Shown piece after piece: positions 22,261 to 34,200 of a DNA stretch of 64,000 nucleotides. The stretch lies in NCBI RefSeq assembly GCF_024139115.2, contig NW_026942876.1, positions 1 through 64,000 of the forward strand, read 5' to 3'. Within the stretch, counting starts at the first letter, position 1, and every line of letters begins with the position of its first letter. The translations under genes were made by a program, and so were the position numbers. The notes beneath the pieces are model-generated. The model was not told where the DNA came from, did not search any database, and worked only from the letters and a program-made list of their open reading frames with translations. The stretch comes from Armigeres subalbatus (Eukaryota; Arthropoda; Insecta; Diptera; Culicidae).

Positions 22261-22920
22261 TTCAAATGTATTTTAGTTAAAAATGTTCTCTGCTCGTGTA
22301 AATCGGCTCACATGAGTAGCAAGCGCGTACAAGCTTCTATCTTGAAACTGTTGAGAACCGAAGCTATGGATCCACAGCTCTGGAAAAGGATGCTGGTCAT
22401 AATAATAATATTAAGAAAAGTCCACGAAACGAACAAGCGAACAAAAATGTCCAAAATGGAACAGAAAGATCGATTTAAGGGCTATAGACTCGACATCGAC
22501 AACAAGCGAAGGAACCCTTTGGGAAGTCTAATTCTGAACCGTGTGAATTTTGAATTCATCCACGCTTGTTAGAATTTTAAGCTGCACTATGTCGGAGTGA
22601 TATAAAAAAACGCCCAAACTGGAGAATTCGGAACGGTGGACTTCATCGTAAAATTTTACCATGTTGGAAATATGGCTCTAAATCTTAGCCTAACGTGCTG
22701 TGGTTGAGCATATTTATTGTAGTAAATTTTCATATATTGAAGTTCTAACCAAAATTATGCCACCAGACTTAATTTTGTTTATTCCGCCAAGTAGTCCAGA
22801 CCAACAATAATTATGCACAATCTTTTATTTAAACCATCATAAGTCGCGAGCAAAAATATTCGGCAAATTTTCTTAATCTCAGCTCTGATGGTGGATGCTT
22901 ATTCAGCCCATGATAGGTTG
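22261..22920. other. No gene confidently seen
   Basis: A 120-aa open frame at 22210-22572 partly overlaps the SINE and has a Lys-rich end. No domain is recognised, and I do not call it a gene. The rest is AT-rich. Confidence 0.4.
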
Positions 22921-23192
22921 AGGCCCTCCTTAGACTAGCGGTAAGATGCGCGGCCATTAAGCAAGACCATGATGATGGTGGCTGGGATCGGTTCTCGGTG
23001 CCGGTCTAGGCAATTTTCGGTATGGGCATAAAAGTATCATCGTGTTAGCTTCATGCTATACAAATGTAAAAATGGTAACGTGGCTTAGAAATCTTGCGGG
23101 TATTTGTGGAAGTGCTGAATGAGAACCCTAAGCAGCGAGGCGGCAATGTCCTAGTGGGGGATGTAATGCCAATGAGAAGAAGGAGAAGAAGA
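22921..23192 (+). mobile_element. tRNA-derived SINE, copy 2
   Basis: Same family as 21969-22260 but on the plus strand: AGGCCCTCCTTAGACTAGCG at the head, ATAAAAGTATCATCGTGTTA in the body, GGGGGATGTAATGCCAATGA and an AAG-rich tail. The 6-bp AGGTTG repeats at 22915-22920 and 23193-23198 are a plausible target-site duplication. More diverged than copy 1. Confidence 0.83.
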
Positions 23193-23206
23193 AGGTTGGT
23201 GCATTA

Positions 23207-23500
23207 TCTATAAAAACAAAAATAAATTTAGGTATCCTTCCTGACGATTTAACTCACGAACGGGTGGACCGATTTGAAATATTTTTTCCCCAATCGATTT
23301 GTTTTGAGGTCCGCATGGTTTGTATATACAAAAAGTTAACGTGGAAAGGTAAAAAAAACATTAGAATACATTTATGGGTCAATTGCTGAGGAAAGCAAAA
23401 CAATCACACGGAAATTGATCTAGAGTGCGGTGCTGCAAACAGTTCAGTATGTGACATTTGCAACATAAACACCCGGGCAAAGCTGGGTACATTTCGCTAG
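23207..23500 (+). mobile_element. Non-autonomous Helitron
   Basis: A 294-bp element that starts TCTATAAAAACAAAAATAAA and ends in a GC hairpin (CCCGGGCAAAGCTGGG) followed by GTACATTTCGCTAG. It is inserted between A (23206) and T (23501), with no duplication. The TC start, CTAG end, 3' hairpin and A/T target are the standard Helitron signature. The interior ACTCACGAACGGGTGGACCG is also typical of insect Helitrons. No helicase coding region. Confidence 0.82.
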
Positions 23501-24109
23501 TTCACTATAAAATCGTTTGTAAACATTGTAAGGCCGGTTTCAAATGAATATCGTATGGTCGTAATTTAACAACGAGGGCTCCTCTTATTGTTCCAATAAG
23601 TTTTGGATAATCGTGTCACTATACTAATACAAATTGTGAAATTAATATGAATGCTTAAATAGTTTAGTCCGTTCATCTAATGTGCAAAAATAAGTCCATT
23701 CATAAAACTATTTGGCAAAAGAAAAACTCTGGCATAGTCTGCCTGCTTGAGCAGCTGCTAAAAAATGAGTAAAAAATATTTTTCGCGCAAGTTTATTGCG
23801 TTGCTCATATGGTGGCAGCTTACGTCGATTATTCCAAGGAAAACGCCATTATTTTTGACCGGTGCGCTGCTACAATTGTCTGACTGAAATAATTTTAGTG
23901 TCATAGCTTGTAGGTGGTTTGTGGGGTTAATTCCCTTCTCCTCAATTTGGTAGGAGAAAAATTCCATGCAAACCTTTATACATTTGAAGTATTTCATCTG
24001 CGCCGCCGAAAAGAATATGAATAAATGCATAGTTTTGACTGACCTAAAATACAGGGAACCCCATACCAATTGATAAGAGCACATACATGACGGGTGTTGG
24101 AGTTGAGGA
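23501..24109. other. No gene seen
   Basis: AT-rich spacer. The 108-aa minus-strand frame at 23758-24084 has no recognisable domain. Confidence 0.4.
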
Positions 24110-24800
24110 TCATTAATGCAGGGTTATTCCTTCTCTAGGAGTTCTGGGGAATTCCTTCCTCTCGGCTCGTCTCAGTAGCATTCAGAGCGTCTCTAAAAAT
24201 ACGGGGGAATTGCTTCCCCAGGAATTTAAGGACTTACCGCTTCAGGAATTATGGGGAATTCTCCCTCCAAAAAATTTAAAGAACTTCGACCTACCCTTCA
24301 CCCTTTTCAACACAGTTTTTTTTTTCTCGAAAAGGAAATCTCCCACCAGATATTTTGGGGAAATTATTCTTTAGGATATCTTGGAACTCGTTCTACAAGA
24401 ATTGTGGAATATTCTTGCTTCAGGATTTTTGGAGAATATCTCCTTCAGAAACTCTGGAAAATTCCTTCTTCAAGAATTTCCTCTATAGAAATACTCGTTC
24501 AGGAATTTTGGGGAGTTGACCCACCAGAAGATCAAGGCAAATCCTCTGGCACGAATTATGGTGAATCCTTCCCATCTAGCTAAATATCTTTTTCAGGATC
24601 TACTCCGTGGATCTCTGACAACTGATTCCCCACAGCTCCCCCCTCACGAATTATAATTGAATTTTCTTCCATGAAGTATGCTAGAGGAATTCGTTCAACT
24701 GAAATTCTGAAAAGTTCTTTCTATAATTCAAAAATTCCTGTGATATTCTCATCAAAGAATTCTGAACGGTTTTATTCTTCCAGATTATTAATTCACCCAT
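24110..24800. repeat. Degenerate outer part of minisatellite array 1
   Basis: Loosely repeated GGAATTnTGGGGAATTC / CTTCnnGGAATT motifs with irregular spacing near 23 bp. This looks like an old, decayed version of the array at 25.8-28.2 kb, seen before homogenisation or after it stopped. Confidence 0.6.
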
Positions 24801-24900
24801 GATTAATTCTCATGATTAATTCTCAGAATTTATGAATGGAAAACTTCTGGAAAAAAATCCTTAGCAGTTTCTGAAAATTCATGCGTGAATTCTCTCTTCT

Positions 24901-24985
24901 GTCCTTTTTTGATGGCATTACATCCACCATTTCAAAAATTGCCGCATTGCAGATTGGTGTTCATTAAGCTCTTCCACAGGTGATT
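24901..24985 (-). mobile_element. Truncated SINE fragment
   Basis: ATGGCATTACATCC, GTGTTCATTAAGC and TTCCACAG follow in the order of the SINE 3' half seen at 21969-22260, in the same (minus) orientation. It is short and diverged, and it sits between the decayed array and AT-rich DNA. Confidence 0.6.
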
Positions 24986-25768
24986 TCCCCTTTTGTGAAT
25001 GGCAACAAAATAAAATTTCCATATAAAATTAGACATTTTCCATAAAAAAATCAAAAATTTCCCATAAAAAATCAGGAAACTGCCAATAGAGAAATCAGAG
25101 TATAAGCAATAACAAATATAAAAATTCCCCAAATAATGCAAAATTTCCATTAACAATTAAGATTTTTCCTTAAAACAAAAATAAATTATCACTTTTAAAA
25201 GAATTTTCTATTAAGAAATCAAAGTTACCCATTGAAAGAAATTTAAAATTCCCATAATTTTTTTTTCTGAAAAAAAAAAATCCACATAATAATTATTAAA
25301 GAGCAAAAAGTGAAAGAACATATCCATAAAAATAGAAAAAGCGATAAAATTAATTGAATTTTCCATGAAGAAACGCTTTTATCGGACATATGAACATTTT
25401 CATTTTTTATTGTTCTTAATTGATTTTTTTAGAAAGTTTTAAATTTTTTGTTGAGGAAAAAATATAATTTGTGGACAACTTTGTTATTGTTTGTTGCTAA
25501 TATAGATTTATTTTATTTTTTGAAATAGAAAATTTTAATTCCTTTGTGGATTTTTTTTTATAATTGCAATTATTGGTTTACAAAAGTGCTAATATATTTT
25601 TTTGTGTGGTATAGTCTTAATTGTTTATGAAATTTTTTGCATAATTTAGGGAAATTTTATATTTATATATTGCTTCTTTATGTGGTAATTTTCAATTTTT
25701 TATGGTTTACTTCTAATTTTCTAGAGAGTTTTAATTTTAGTCTTTATGCATTCCTGTGTCTACAATGT
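24986..25768. other. AT-rich spacer with decayed repeat units
   Basis: Very AT-rich, with scattered TTTTCCATnAAAAAATC-like units that may be distant derivatives of the neighbouring minisatellite. No gene seen. Confidence 0.45.
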
Positions 25769-28235
25769 GAATTTTCCGAGGAAATTATGAACAATTTACG
25801 AGGAAATTCCGAAAAATTTCCGAGGAAATTTTAAAGAATTTTCCAAGGAAATCCTAAAGAATTTTCCGAGGAAATTCGAAAGAATTTTCCGAGGAAATTC
25901 TGAAGAATTTTCCTAGGAAATTGTAAAGAATTTTCTGAGGAAATTCGAAAGAATTTTCAGAGGAAATTCTAAAGAATTTTCCGAGGATATTCTAAAGAAT
26001 TTTCCGAGGAAATTCTAAAGAATTTTATTAGGAAATTCTAAAGAATTTTCCGAGGAAATTCTGAAGAATTTTCCGAGGAAATTGTAAAAAAATTTTCGAG
26101 GAAATTCTAAAGAATTTTCCTAGGAAATTCTAAAGAATTTTCCGAAGAAATTCTGAAGAATTTTCCGAGGAAATTTTAAAGAATTTTCCGAGGAAATTAT
26201 GAAGAATTTTCCGAGGAAATTCGAAAGAATTTTCCGAGGACATTCAGAAGAATTTTCCGAGGAAATCCTGAAGAATTTTCCGAGGAAATTCTGAAGAATT
26301 TTCAGAGGAAATTCTAAAGAATTTTCCTAGGAAACTCTAAAGAATTTTCTGAGGAAATTCTAAAGAATTTTCCGGGCAAATTCTGAAGAATTTTCCGAGG
26401 AAATTGTAAAGAATTTTCCGCGTAAATTCTTAAGAATTTTTCGAGGAAATTCTAAAGAATTTTCCGAGGAAATTCTAAAGATTGTTCCGAGGAAATTTAA
26501 AGAATTTTCTAGAAATTCTAAAGAATTTTCTGAGGAAATTCTAAAAATTTTCCGAGGAAATTCTAAAGAATTTTCGAGGAAATTCTAAAGAATTTTCCGA
26601 GGAAATTATAAAGAATTTTCCGAGGAAATTCTAAAGAATTTTCCGAGGAAATTCTAAAGAATTTTCCGAGGAAATTCTAAAGAATTTTCGAGGAAATTCT
26701 AAAGAATTTTCCGAGGAAATTCTAAAGAATTTTCCGAGGAAATTCTAAAGAATTTTCCAACGAAATTGTAAAAAAATTTCCGAGGACATTCTAAAGAATT
26801 TTCCGAGGAAATTCTAAAGAATTTTCGAGGAAATTCTAAAGAATTTTCGAGGAAATTCTAAAGAATTTTCTGAGGAAATTCTAAAGAATTTTCGAGGAAA
26901 TTCTAAAGAATTTTCCGAGTGAAATTCTAAAGAATTTTCCGAGGAAATTCTAAAGAATTTTCCGAGGAAATTCTAAAGAATTTTCGAGAATTCTAAAGAA
27001 ATTCTAAAGAATTTTCCGAGGAAATTCTAAAGATTTTCGAGGAAATTTAAAGAATTTTCGAGGAAATTCTAAAGAATTTTCCGAGGAAATTCTAAAGAAT
27101 TTTCTTCTAAAGAATTTTCGAAATTCTAAAGAATTTTCCGAGGAAATTCTAAAGAATTTTCCGAGGAAATTCTAAAGAATTTTCCGAGGAAATTCTAAAG
27201 AATTTTCCGAGGAAATTCTAAAGAATTTTCCGAGGAAATTCTAAAGAATTTTCCGAGGAAATTCTAAAGAATTTCCCTAAGAAATTCTAAGGAATTTTCC
27301 GAGGAAATTCTAAAGAATTTTCCGAGGAATTTCTAGAGAAAATTACCAAAGAAGAATTTTCCGAAGAAATTTTTAAGAATTCTCCGAGAAAATTCTTAAG
27401 AATTTTCCCTGAAAATTCTAAAGAATTTTCCGGGGAAATTCTAAAGAATTTTCAGAGGAAACTCTTAACAATTTTCCGAGAAAATTAAAAAAAAATATCC
27501 GAGGGAATTTTAAAGAATTTTCCAAGGAAATCCTAGAGAATTTTCCGAGGAAATTCTGAAGAATTTTCCAAGGAAATTCTAAAGAATTTTTCGAGAAAAT
27601 TCTTAAAAATTTTCCGAGAAAACTCTAAATAATTTTCCGGTGGAATTCTAAAGAATTTTCCGAGAAAATTCTAAAGAATTTTCCGAAAAAAATGTAAAGA
27701 ATTTTCCGAGAAAATTCTAAAGAATTTTCCGAGAAAATTCTAAAGAATTTTCCGAGGAAATTCTAAAGAATTTTCCGAGGAAATTCTAAAGAACTTTCCG
27801 AGAAAATTCTAAAGAATTTTCAGAGGAAACTCTTAAAAATTTTCCGAGGATTTTCTAAAGAATTTTCCGAGGAAATTTTAAAGAATTTTCCGAGGAAATT
27901 TAAAAAAAAAATCCGTGGAAATTCTGAAGAATTTTCCGAGGAAGTTCTGAAGAATTTTCCGAGGAAATTCGGAAGAATTTTCCGAGGAAATCCTGAAGAA
28001 TTTTTCTATGAAATTTCAAATAATTTTCCGAGGAAATTTTAAAGATTTTTTCGAGGAAATTCTGAACAATTTTCCGAGGAAATTCCAAAAAATTTTCCAA
28101 GGAAATTTTAAAGAATTTTCCGAGGAAATCCTAGAGAATTTTCCAAGGAAATTCTGAAGAGTTTTCCGAGGAAATTCTGAAGAATTTTCCGAGGATATTC
28201 TAAAGAATTTTCCGAGGAAATTATAAGAAGGATTT
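25769..28235. repeat. Minisatellite array 1, ~23-bp unit
   Basis: About 2.5 kb of head-to-tail units. The consensus is GAATTTTCCGAGGAAATTC followed by TAAA, 23 bp, so roughly 105-110 units by length. Common variants are 22 bp, with one C lost from TTCC. Uniformity is highest at about 26.5-27.3 kb and falls at both ends. Units are near-palindromic. Open frames here are a by-product of the repeats, not genes. Confidence 0.95.
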
Positions 28236-29290
28236 CCTTTGCAAATTCCGAAGATTTTCCCCTGGAAATTTAGAAGAATTTTAAAGAATTCCCCTTAGAA
28301 ATTTTAAAGAATTTCCCTTGGAAATGTTGAAGAATTTTCCTTGGAAATTCCAAAAAATTTCCCATGGAAATTCCGTAAAATGTCTCGTGGAAATTACGAT
28401 ATTTCCCGTGGAAATTCCGTAGAATTTTCCATGGAAATTTTGAAGAATTTCTGGTGGAAATTTAGAAGAATTTCCTTTGGAAATTTCGAAGAATTGCCCG
28501 TGGAAATTCCGAAGAATTTCACGTGGAAATAATGAAGAATTTCCCGTGGAAACTCCAAAGATTTTTTTTCTAAAGAATTCTCCGTGGAAATCTCAAAGAA
28601 ATACCCGTGGAAATTTTGAAGAATTTCCCTTGGAATATATCATTCAGAAGCACTTACTGTGGAAATTGCGGACAGCTTACGGTGGAAATGCCGAATAATT
28701 TTCCGAGGAATTTTCGAAGACCTTCTCGTGGAAAGTTTAGAAAAAAATCGTTGTAAATCCAAAGAAATTTTAGTGAATTTTTTTACGAATTTTTCGAGAA
28801 AAATGCGAATTTTTTTAAAAGAATTTCCCAAAAAAAAAAAACAGAAGAATATCACGAGAAAACTGCGAGGAATTTCCCGTAAAAATCTAATTAGTTTCTA
28901 ATGATGATTGCGTAAGCAAGTCTTGAAGGAATTTTGAAGTATATTCTATGATATTCCGGTGCGAATTTTCAAAAGTTGCCCGTGAATGTTCCAAATAGTT
29001 TTCCCTGGAAATTTTGAAGAATTTTCCGGGAAATTTCCGAAAAGTTTTCCTGATAATTCTGAAGAATTTCTGGTGAAAAATTCGAAGATATTCACATAAA
29101 TTTTAAAGTATTTATTTCTTGTAGAAATTCTGGAAAATATCCGAAGAATTTCCTGTGGAAATTTTGAATAACTCCAGTAGGAATTTAGAAGATTTTCATG
29201 TGGAAATTCATAAGATTTTTCCATTGAAATTCCGAAGAGCTTCCCGTAAAAATGACGAAGCACTTCCTGTGAATTTTTTGAAGAATTTCA
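28236..29290. repeat. Decaying edge of minisatellite array 1
   Basis: Same unit, increasingly mutated. Several units here read CCCGTGGAAATTCCGAAGAA, an intermediate between the array 1 and array 2 consensus sequences. The repeat dissolves into ordinary AT-rich DNA by about 29.3 kb. Confidence 0.8.
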
Positions 29291-29802
29291 GTACCCATTA
29301 GAGATTAACGCATTCTTGCTCCAAGACCCATTGTAAACCCTAATAACAGTATCGCCAAAACACGAAGCAATTAAAAGAATAACAAATAAATATTTTCAAA
29401 TAAATGTAATTTCCATCGCTTAGATAAGTTAGCACTGACATTTTCAGCGTTTCACACCTCCACTATTGCATCGTAGTGTGATCGATGACGAGATGAAATG
29501 GATACCGTGCCGTGTAAAACTGCGTTATTTATTCCGTTCATCACCCGACCCGTTGACACCATATCATTTACATGTCAGTTCCACTTATTCCTAGCACTGA
29601 AAATGCGAGAAATAATATGGAGATGTCCGTTCCTACCAACACAATCACCAAGGGTCGACCGGTAAAAGAAAGGCAAAAAATTGGCCAATCATTCAAGAGA
29701 AGAACGATCGATAAAATCAGTAGGGTAGTTGATCTAATTTCCGACTGATGATTAGGAAGTGTAAAATTTTTTAATTCGTTTGGCAATTTAGCCATACATA
29801 GT
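29291..29802. other. No gene seen
   Basis: Non-repetitive sequence of moderate GC content. The 75-aa minus-strand frame at 29568-29795 has no recognised domain. Confidence 0.4.
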
Positions 29803-29813
29803 TTCGTATGTTT

Positions 29814-29870
29814 CCGGAGACGAGCCAGCCTCGGGCTGAAAGTCTCCTTAATAAATACACAAAAAAAAGA
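29814..29870 (+). mobile_element. Tiny hairpin retroposon, copy 1
   Basis: CCGGAGACGAGCCAGCCTCG, then GGCTGAAAGTCTCC, then TTAATAAATACAC and an A-rich tail. The 11-bp flanking repeats TTCGTATGTTT (29803-29813) and TTCGTATGCTT (29871-29881) differ at one base. GAGAC/GTCTC and CAGCC/GGGCTG form nested stems. Related copies are at 44307-44359 and 54846-54893. Confidence 0.75.
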
Positions 29871-29881
29871 TTCGTATGCTT

Positions 29882-30747
29882 AAAGAATCTATTGTTGAGT
29901 CATATGTACGAAAATTCGTGCTTAGAATGAATCGACACTAAACCCAACTATTTATCAGACAGCCCAAATAATGAGAATCAATCAAAACATAATATAAGAC
30001 TCCACTTCACACCATTTCCTCCGTTATGCCAGGTCCCTGCTGCTGGCGTCCTTTTTGTTTTTATTAAAGAGGGTGTTTATTCAGGCAGCACAACGTAGGC
30101 TGGATGGGTATGTGCAATCGTGCAGAGCGAGCTCCAGTGTGTACTCAATCACCACCCGAAATGTGCTGTACTTAAGCTGACACGAACGATCTGTCGCTGG
30201 CAGAAGAAAAAATCTCGCATTACAGGTTCCAGCTGATGGAACTTCCTGAATGAATCATGCGCTAATATGCGAGGGCTTCTTTCCGATTGAGCTATTAAAG
30301 CTCTGCTGCAAAGCGGATGGTGAAGCGAATAATATACGTGAGGTTGAGACATGGGAAGATGTGCGATTTACGATTCCGTTTCGACCTCTGATGTGATGAG
30401 TTTTTTTTTGTGCCTCTGATCCGATGCGACGTGTTTGAGCAGCATCAGCAACAAACTGACTGACTGGACGAAACTTGTTTCATTTGGTGAATCTTATTAT
30501 TCTCGGCTTTTTTTTGCTTCACTTCACCTGACGATTTTATAGTAAGTTAGATGTGATATAAGGGAAGCGACTGCCATCACGGATCATAAATCTAAGCTTC
30601 AAAATAATTCTTTGTTCTGAGACGGAAATGATAATCTTAAACAATGTTTCTGTTTTCGGAGATGAGCTTGATTTCGAATTTAGTTTTGTTTTTTCTACTT
30701 TTATTGTTCGTTAAACTGTTTCCTGTCGAGTGACCCCCACCGATGCC
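29882..30747. other. No gene seen
   Basis: Mixed unique sequence without a recognisable domain, repeat or promoter. The 67-aa minus-strand frame at 30149-30352 is not supported by motif or splice sites. Confidence 0.4.
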
Positions 30748-31128
30748 AGGAAGACTACGTTTGGACTAGGGATCCTGCCAGCACTTGCCGCAGTGAAAAA
30801 TGTTTAGGCTTGCACATGACTTTACATTCGAAGACACTTTTTGATTATTTTGTCTATCCTCTAGCAGTGCATTTTCGCTAAAATTAAACAGCAATACGAA
30901 TGAACACGATATAAGGCATCAACTAGATTACTTTACTTACGAAAGCAAAACAGATTGTTCATTCGATGAGACTTTTCATAAAATCTATTTCCCAAAAATC
31001 GCAATACCTTTCGATCTGCAACAATAACGATGTCCATTTGGCTCAGATTTTGACAGTTCTCAATGCTCGATTGGCTCAAGATGGCCGCTTTCGCATATCT
31101 CTGAATGTAGGATCCCTAGTTTGGACAA
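30748..31128. repeat. Dispersed repeat family X, copy 1
   Basis: Bounded by inverted ends around ACTAGGGATCCT (near 30756) and AGGATCCCTAGT (near 31111). Its right part (about 30930-31128), containing CGCAATACCTTTCGATCTGC and GGCCGCTTTCGCATATCTCT, reappears in inverted orientation at 57867-58055. Non-coding. Confidence 0.65.
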
Positions 31129-31461
31129 ACTCATGGGCTGAAAAGGTGGTGGCAGTGTAGTTAATATTCGAAGGGAAACGTGACCAAACATTCTTCGTCT
31201 TACAATGTAAGGTTGCCGTAGAAGAATTACAACAAATAACAATTATTATACTCTTACTGCCAAATTCATCTTATAGAAGAAACCCAATATTGTACACCTG
31301 GCCATTCTCGCATCAAAATTTTGGTTTGATTATAGGTATCTTTCTAAGGTGATGTCCTTTTGTGGTCAAATTTAATAGTGATCAAACAGACTTTGCGCTC
31401 CGTCTAATGCAACTTGTTGCGAAGAAACCTATTATAAATTATCGTCTGGCTATTTTTCCTT
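31129..31461. other. No gene seen
   Basis: AT-rich spacer with no motif recognised. Confidence 0.4.
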
Positions 31462-31590
31462 ATCTTTTATGCACACATACACACACATATGTATGCGCAC
31501 TGACAGACCAACCTTTGCTCAATTTGCTGAACTGAGTCGATTGGCCCTCCGAGCCTCCCATAAAAAGTTAGTGTTGGAGTGAAATCATAG
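31462..31590 (-). repeat. Dispersed repeat family Y, degenerate copy
   Basis: CACACATACACACACATATG, then GAACTGAGTCGATTGG, CCGAGCCTCCCATAAAAAGT and TTGGAGTGA match, in reverse orientation, the better-preserved copy at about 34040-34200 (CGGAGACCCATAGTGTTATA, CCAATCGACTCAGCTCGAC, then a GT repeat). Confidence 0.6.
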
Positions 31591-33334
31591 TCATTCAGTG
31601 CAATTTTTTTGTACGAAAATCCCGAACTTGAAAAGAAAAACAGAGAACAAATGACACGTGATTCATATATAGATATATTAGCTGTATGTACCCGGTCTAG
31701 CACGGGATTAAAAGTCGATTTTGTAATTCAAGTTGCCAATGCTGAACAATCGACTGTTGTTCCTCTGTGTTCGCAAATATCCGAAGGAAAATGACTCCTA
31801 ATGCGAGGTCGAATTATTCAACAATCGTTTCATTATTCTGCATTGTAGTTATACAGCATACATAAATTGCCAATCATCGAACTGAAATGATGATGACTTC
31901 ATCATTTTCTGAGAAAATGATTTCATAAATTCTCCTGTGCCAGAGCTGCCAATCTGCAACTGATCTTCGTTGCAAGTAGCCAATCGAGCAATAAATAATC
32001 CTTCTCTGGAATTCTCTCGAACCCGATAACCATCAAATATACGTCATCGACCGGAATATCGTCTTTCAAGTTTACTGCCATCGGGCAACAATGAAGCTGC
32101 GATTCAATTCCCTTACCAGTTCTCAACGTAGATATATGCACAGAGCGGCATATACTTTGTAGAACATCCCGAAGAAAGGGAATCGTCGCAGGTACACATT
32201 ACATTCACTAACTAAAGCAAACTAGACCAGATCCATTTCCTGTGCTCAGTTGCTGTCCTGTGCTCCCCATCGTTTTCAACTATACCACAAGTTTTATTCA
32301 AGTTCAAGAACGACGTGAATTGGAAAGCATAAGATGGCATAGACTAGAAGAAGTGCAATGTGAGCACATTTATTCAAGTATCAATGGCTCACATAGGCGA
32401 TTAACTTTTTTCAACATAAAGGGGAATTCTTCTACGAAGTACCAATGAAACGATATAGGTAGTGGAAATATCTTTTCAAATCTTTTTCAAACGATTTTTT
32501 ATATCTAGTTTGATTTTAATGGCCGCTTATTTTAATAAAACATCATGCTGAGGGCAAGCTTCGCTCCAGAATGGGTGTAGTTTCACAAAACCAATCTGAA
32601 AATGTGTATGCCGTCCCTATGTTGGTTGTCTGGATCTGAGAAGTTTTGGATCAACATCCTTCGCATCTCAGAGCGCGCCGTCTCGCGTCAACAGCATGAG
32701 TAGGACTAATAATATGCCAATCGCTGAATCCAGCCATCCGTTGCTGCTAGCGATATGTGCCGCAGAGTGTTGGCAAGGCGAAGGTGAAGGTTGAACATCG
32801 GCGTGCATGACCCGGCCTGAGCATGCGGGAATAGTGAGGAAGTTGCTTCATATCCATATCGTCAGCGAATCGAAAATCAACAATCCACGTTGCGATAAGA
32901 TGGACTAACACATTGGAAGGCGGTGGTGATGTTGGAAGTAGCAATATCAGTAACGAGTCAATTGATTTTGAAGTACACAAGAAGACATGTTTATTGTTCG
33001 CGGTGATTGACTCTGTGATTGTAGCTGAAGCAAATCATATTATGTCTGTATTCCATACGATTGACTTAGACTTTTGGATATAGGAAGCGAAAGAGTGTAT
33101 CTGACATTTTGATACATTTTGTATATCTGTACCTTCATTTATAACTACCTTAATTTGACATTACTGGATTCATTTACATATAACTTGTTCAGGAAGAAAA
33201 TAATAAAATCGCAAATATGTCTTATACAATTCTGATCAATTTGACATTGCGTTCTTTTTTATTCTTACTGCATCTAAACATTTGTTTTATTTCAATGCGA
33301 AATCCTTAGGCGACTTCTGGTGTTGATGCGCTTA
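31591..33334. other. No gene seen
   Basis: Mixed unique sequence. On the minus strand near 32860 a short DFRFADDMDM stretch resembles a reverse-transcriptase active site, but the surrounding residues do not fit RTE. I leave it uncalled. Confidence 0.4.
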
Positions 33335-33496
33335 GGGAAGATCTATAAATTTCGTAACGCTTAAAGGGGGATGAGGGTTGCCTCAAGTGTGACTACCCAT
33401 AAAAACTATGCAGATACTCCATATCAAAAGTGTGACATAGGGAGGCGGGGGATGAAAATGGCTAATTTTTGCGCTGCGTAATTAATGGATCTTCCC
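33335..33496. mobile_element. MITE with TTA target duplication
   Basis: A 162-bp element starting GGGAAGATCTATAAATTTCG and ending in the near-complement GCGTAATTAATGGATCTTCC + C. It is flanked by TTA at 33332-33334 and 33497-33499. A 3-bp TTA-type duplication is typical of PIF/Harbinger-derived MITEs. Non-coding. Confidence 0.82.
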
Positions 33497-34039
33497 TTAT
33501 TGCTTTGACTTCCATTGTATATCTAATCTACGGCAGATAGTTATAGCTATGATTGAGATTACGATAAAATGTGTGGACTTAAACATTACGAAACTTTTTA
33601 TGTAATGAAGTTTGTAGTCTGAATGGGCTATTAGAGCTTGGTGGCAACATGTAGTTATCATTTCTGCGCAATCAGTAACTTTAGCGTAGGAAAATTGCAC
33701 ACTGCTTTCCCCTGAGAAGCCAGTACGCCATTACTGTACAGGAAAAATATATAGAAATGATTCGAAATTAAGTGATTGCAATTTACGCTGTATTGTTCAC
33801 TCACATTTAGAATTTAAAACAATTTGACCATCTGACCAAAAAAAAAAATGTTTGGCATGATGACAAATTGTGTACGGATAGCTTGAATAAATTCATCCTG
33901 ATGGATTCTCAACACTCTCACACCGATGACTGCATCATCGTGTACATGGAAACCAAGCAGCCAACAAGTTAGCAAGACAAATTTTTAGCTTCTTAATTGT
34001 ACTTTAATTTCACAATGTGTCATATATTAATGGGAACAT
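33497..34039. other. No gene seen
   Basis: AT-rich spacer with no recognised feature. Confidence 0.4.
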
Positions 34040-34200
34040 CTCATGTTTGCCTTTCTCGTATACTAAGTATACGGTAAAGGCTATATGATCGCTCCAAAAA
34101 CAAACTTTTTATAGAAGGCCCGGAGACCCATAGTGTTATATACCAATCGACTCAGCTCGACGAATTGAGGTGATGTCTGTGTGTGTGTGTGTGTGTGTGT
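34040..34200 (+). repeat. Dispersed repeat family Y with GT microsatellite end
   Basis: TTGCCTTTCTCGTATACTAA, the palindrome CGTATACTAAGTATACG, then GGAGACCCATAGTG and a run of about 11 GT repeats. This text style is very common in Aedes genomes. It abuts the poly(A) end of the LINE tail on the other strand. Confidence 0.65.

Noticed and set aside
22210..22572. 120-aa plus-strand frame after the SINE
   Set aside because: It begins inside the SINE and has no domain. The Lys-rich end is not evidence of coding.
25769..28235. CRISPR-like appearance of regularly spaced repeats
   Set aside because: Units are head-to-tail without unique spacers, in eukaryotic DNA. It is a minisatellite.
32747..32980. 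FADDMDM motif on the minus strand as a reverse transcriptase
   Set aside because: Only the short motif fits. The residues before and after do not match any LINE family I know, and no other RT block is adjacent.
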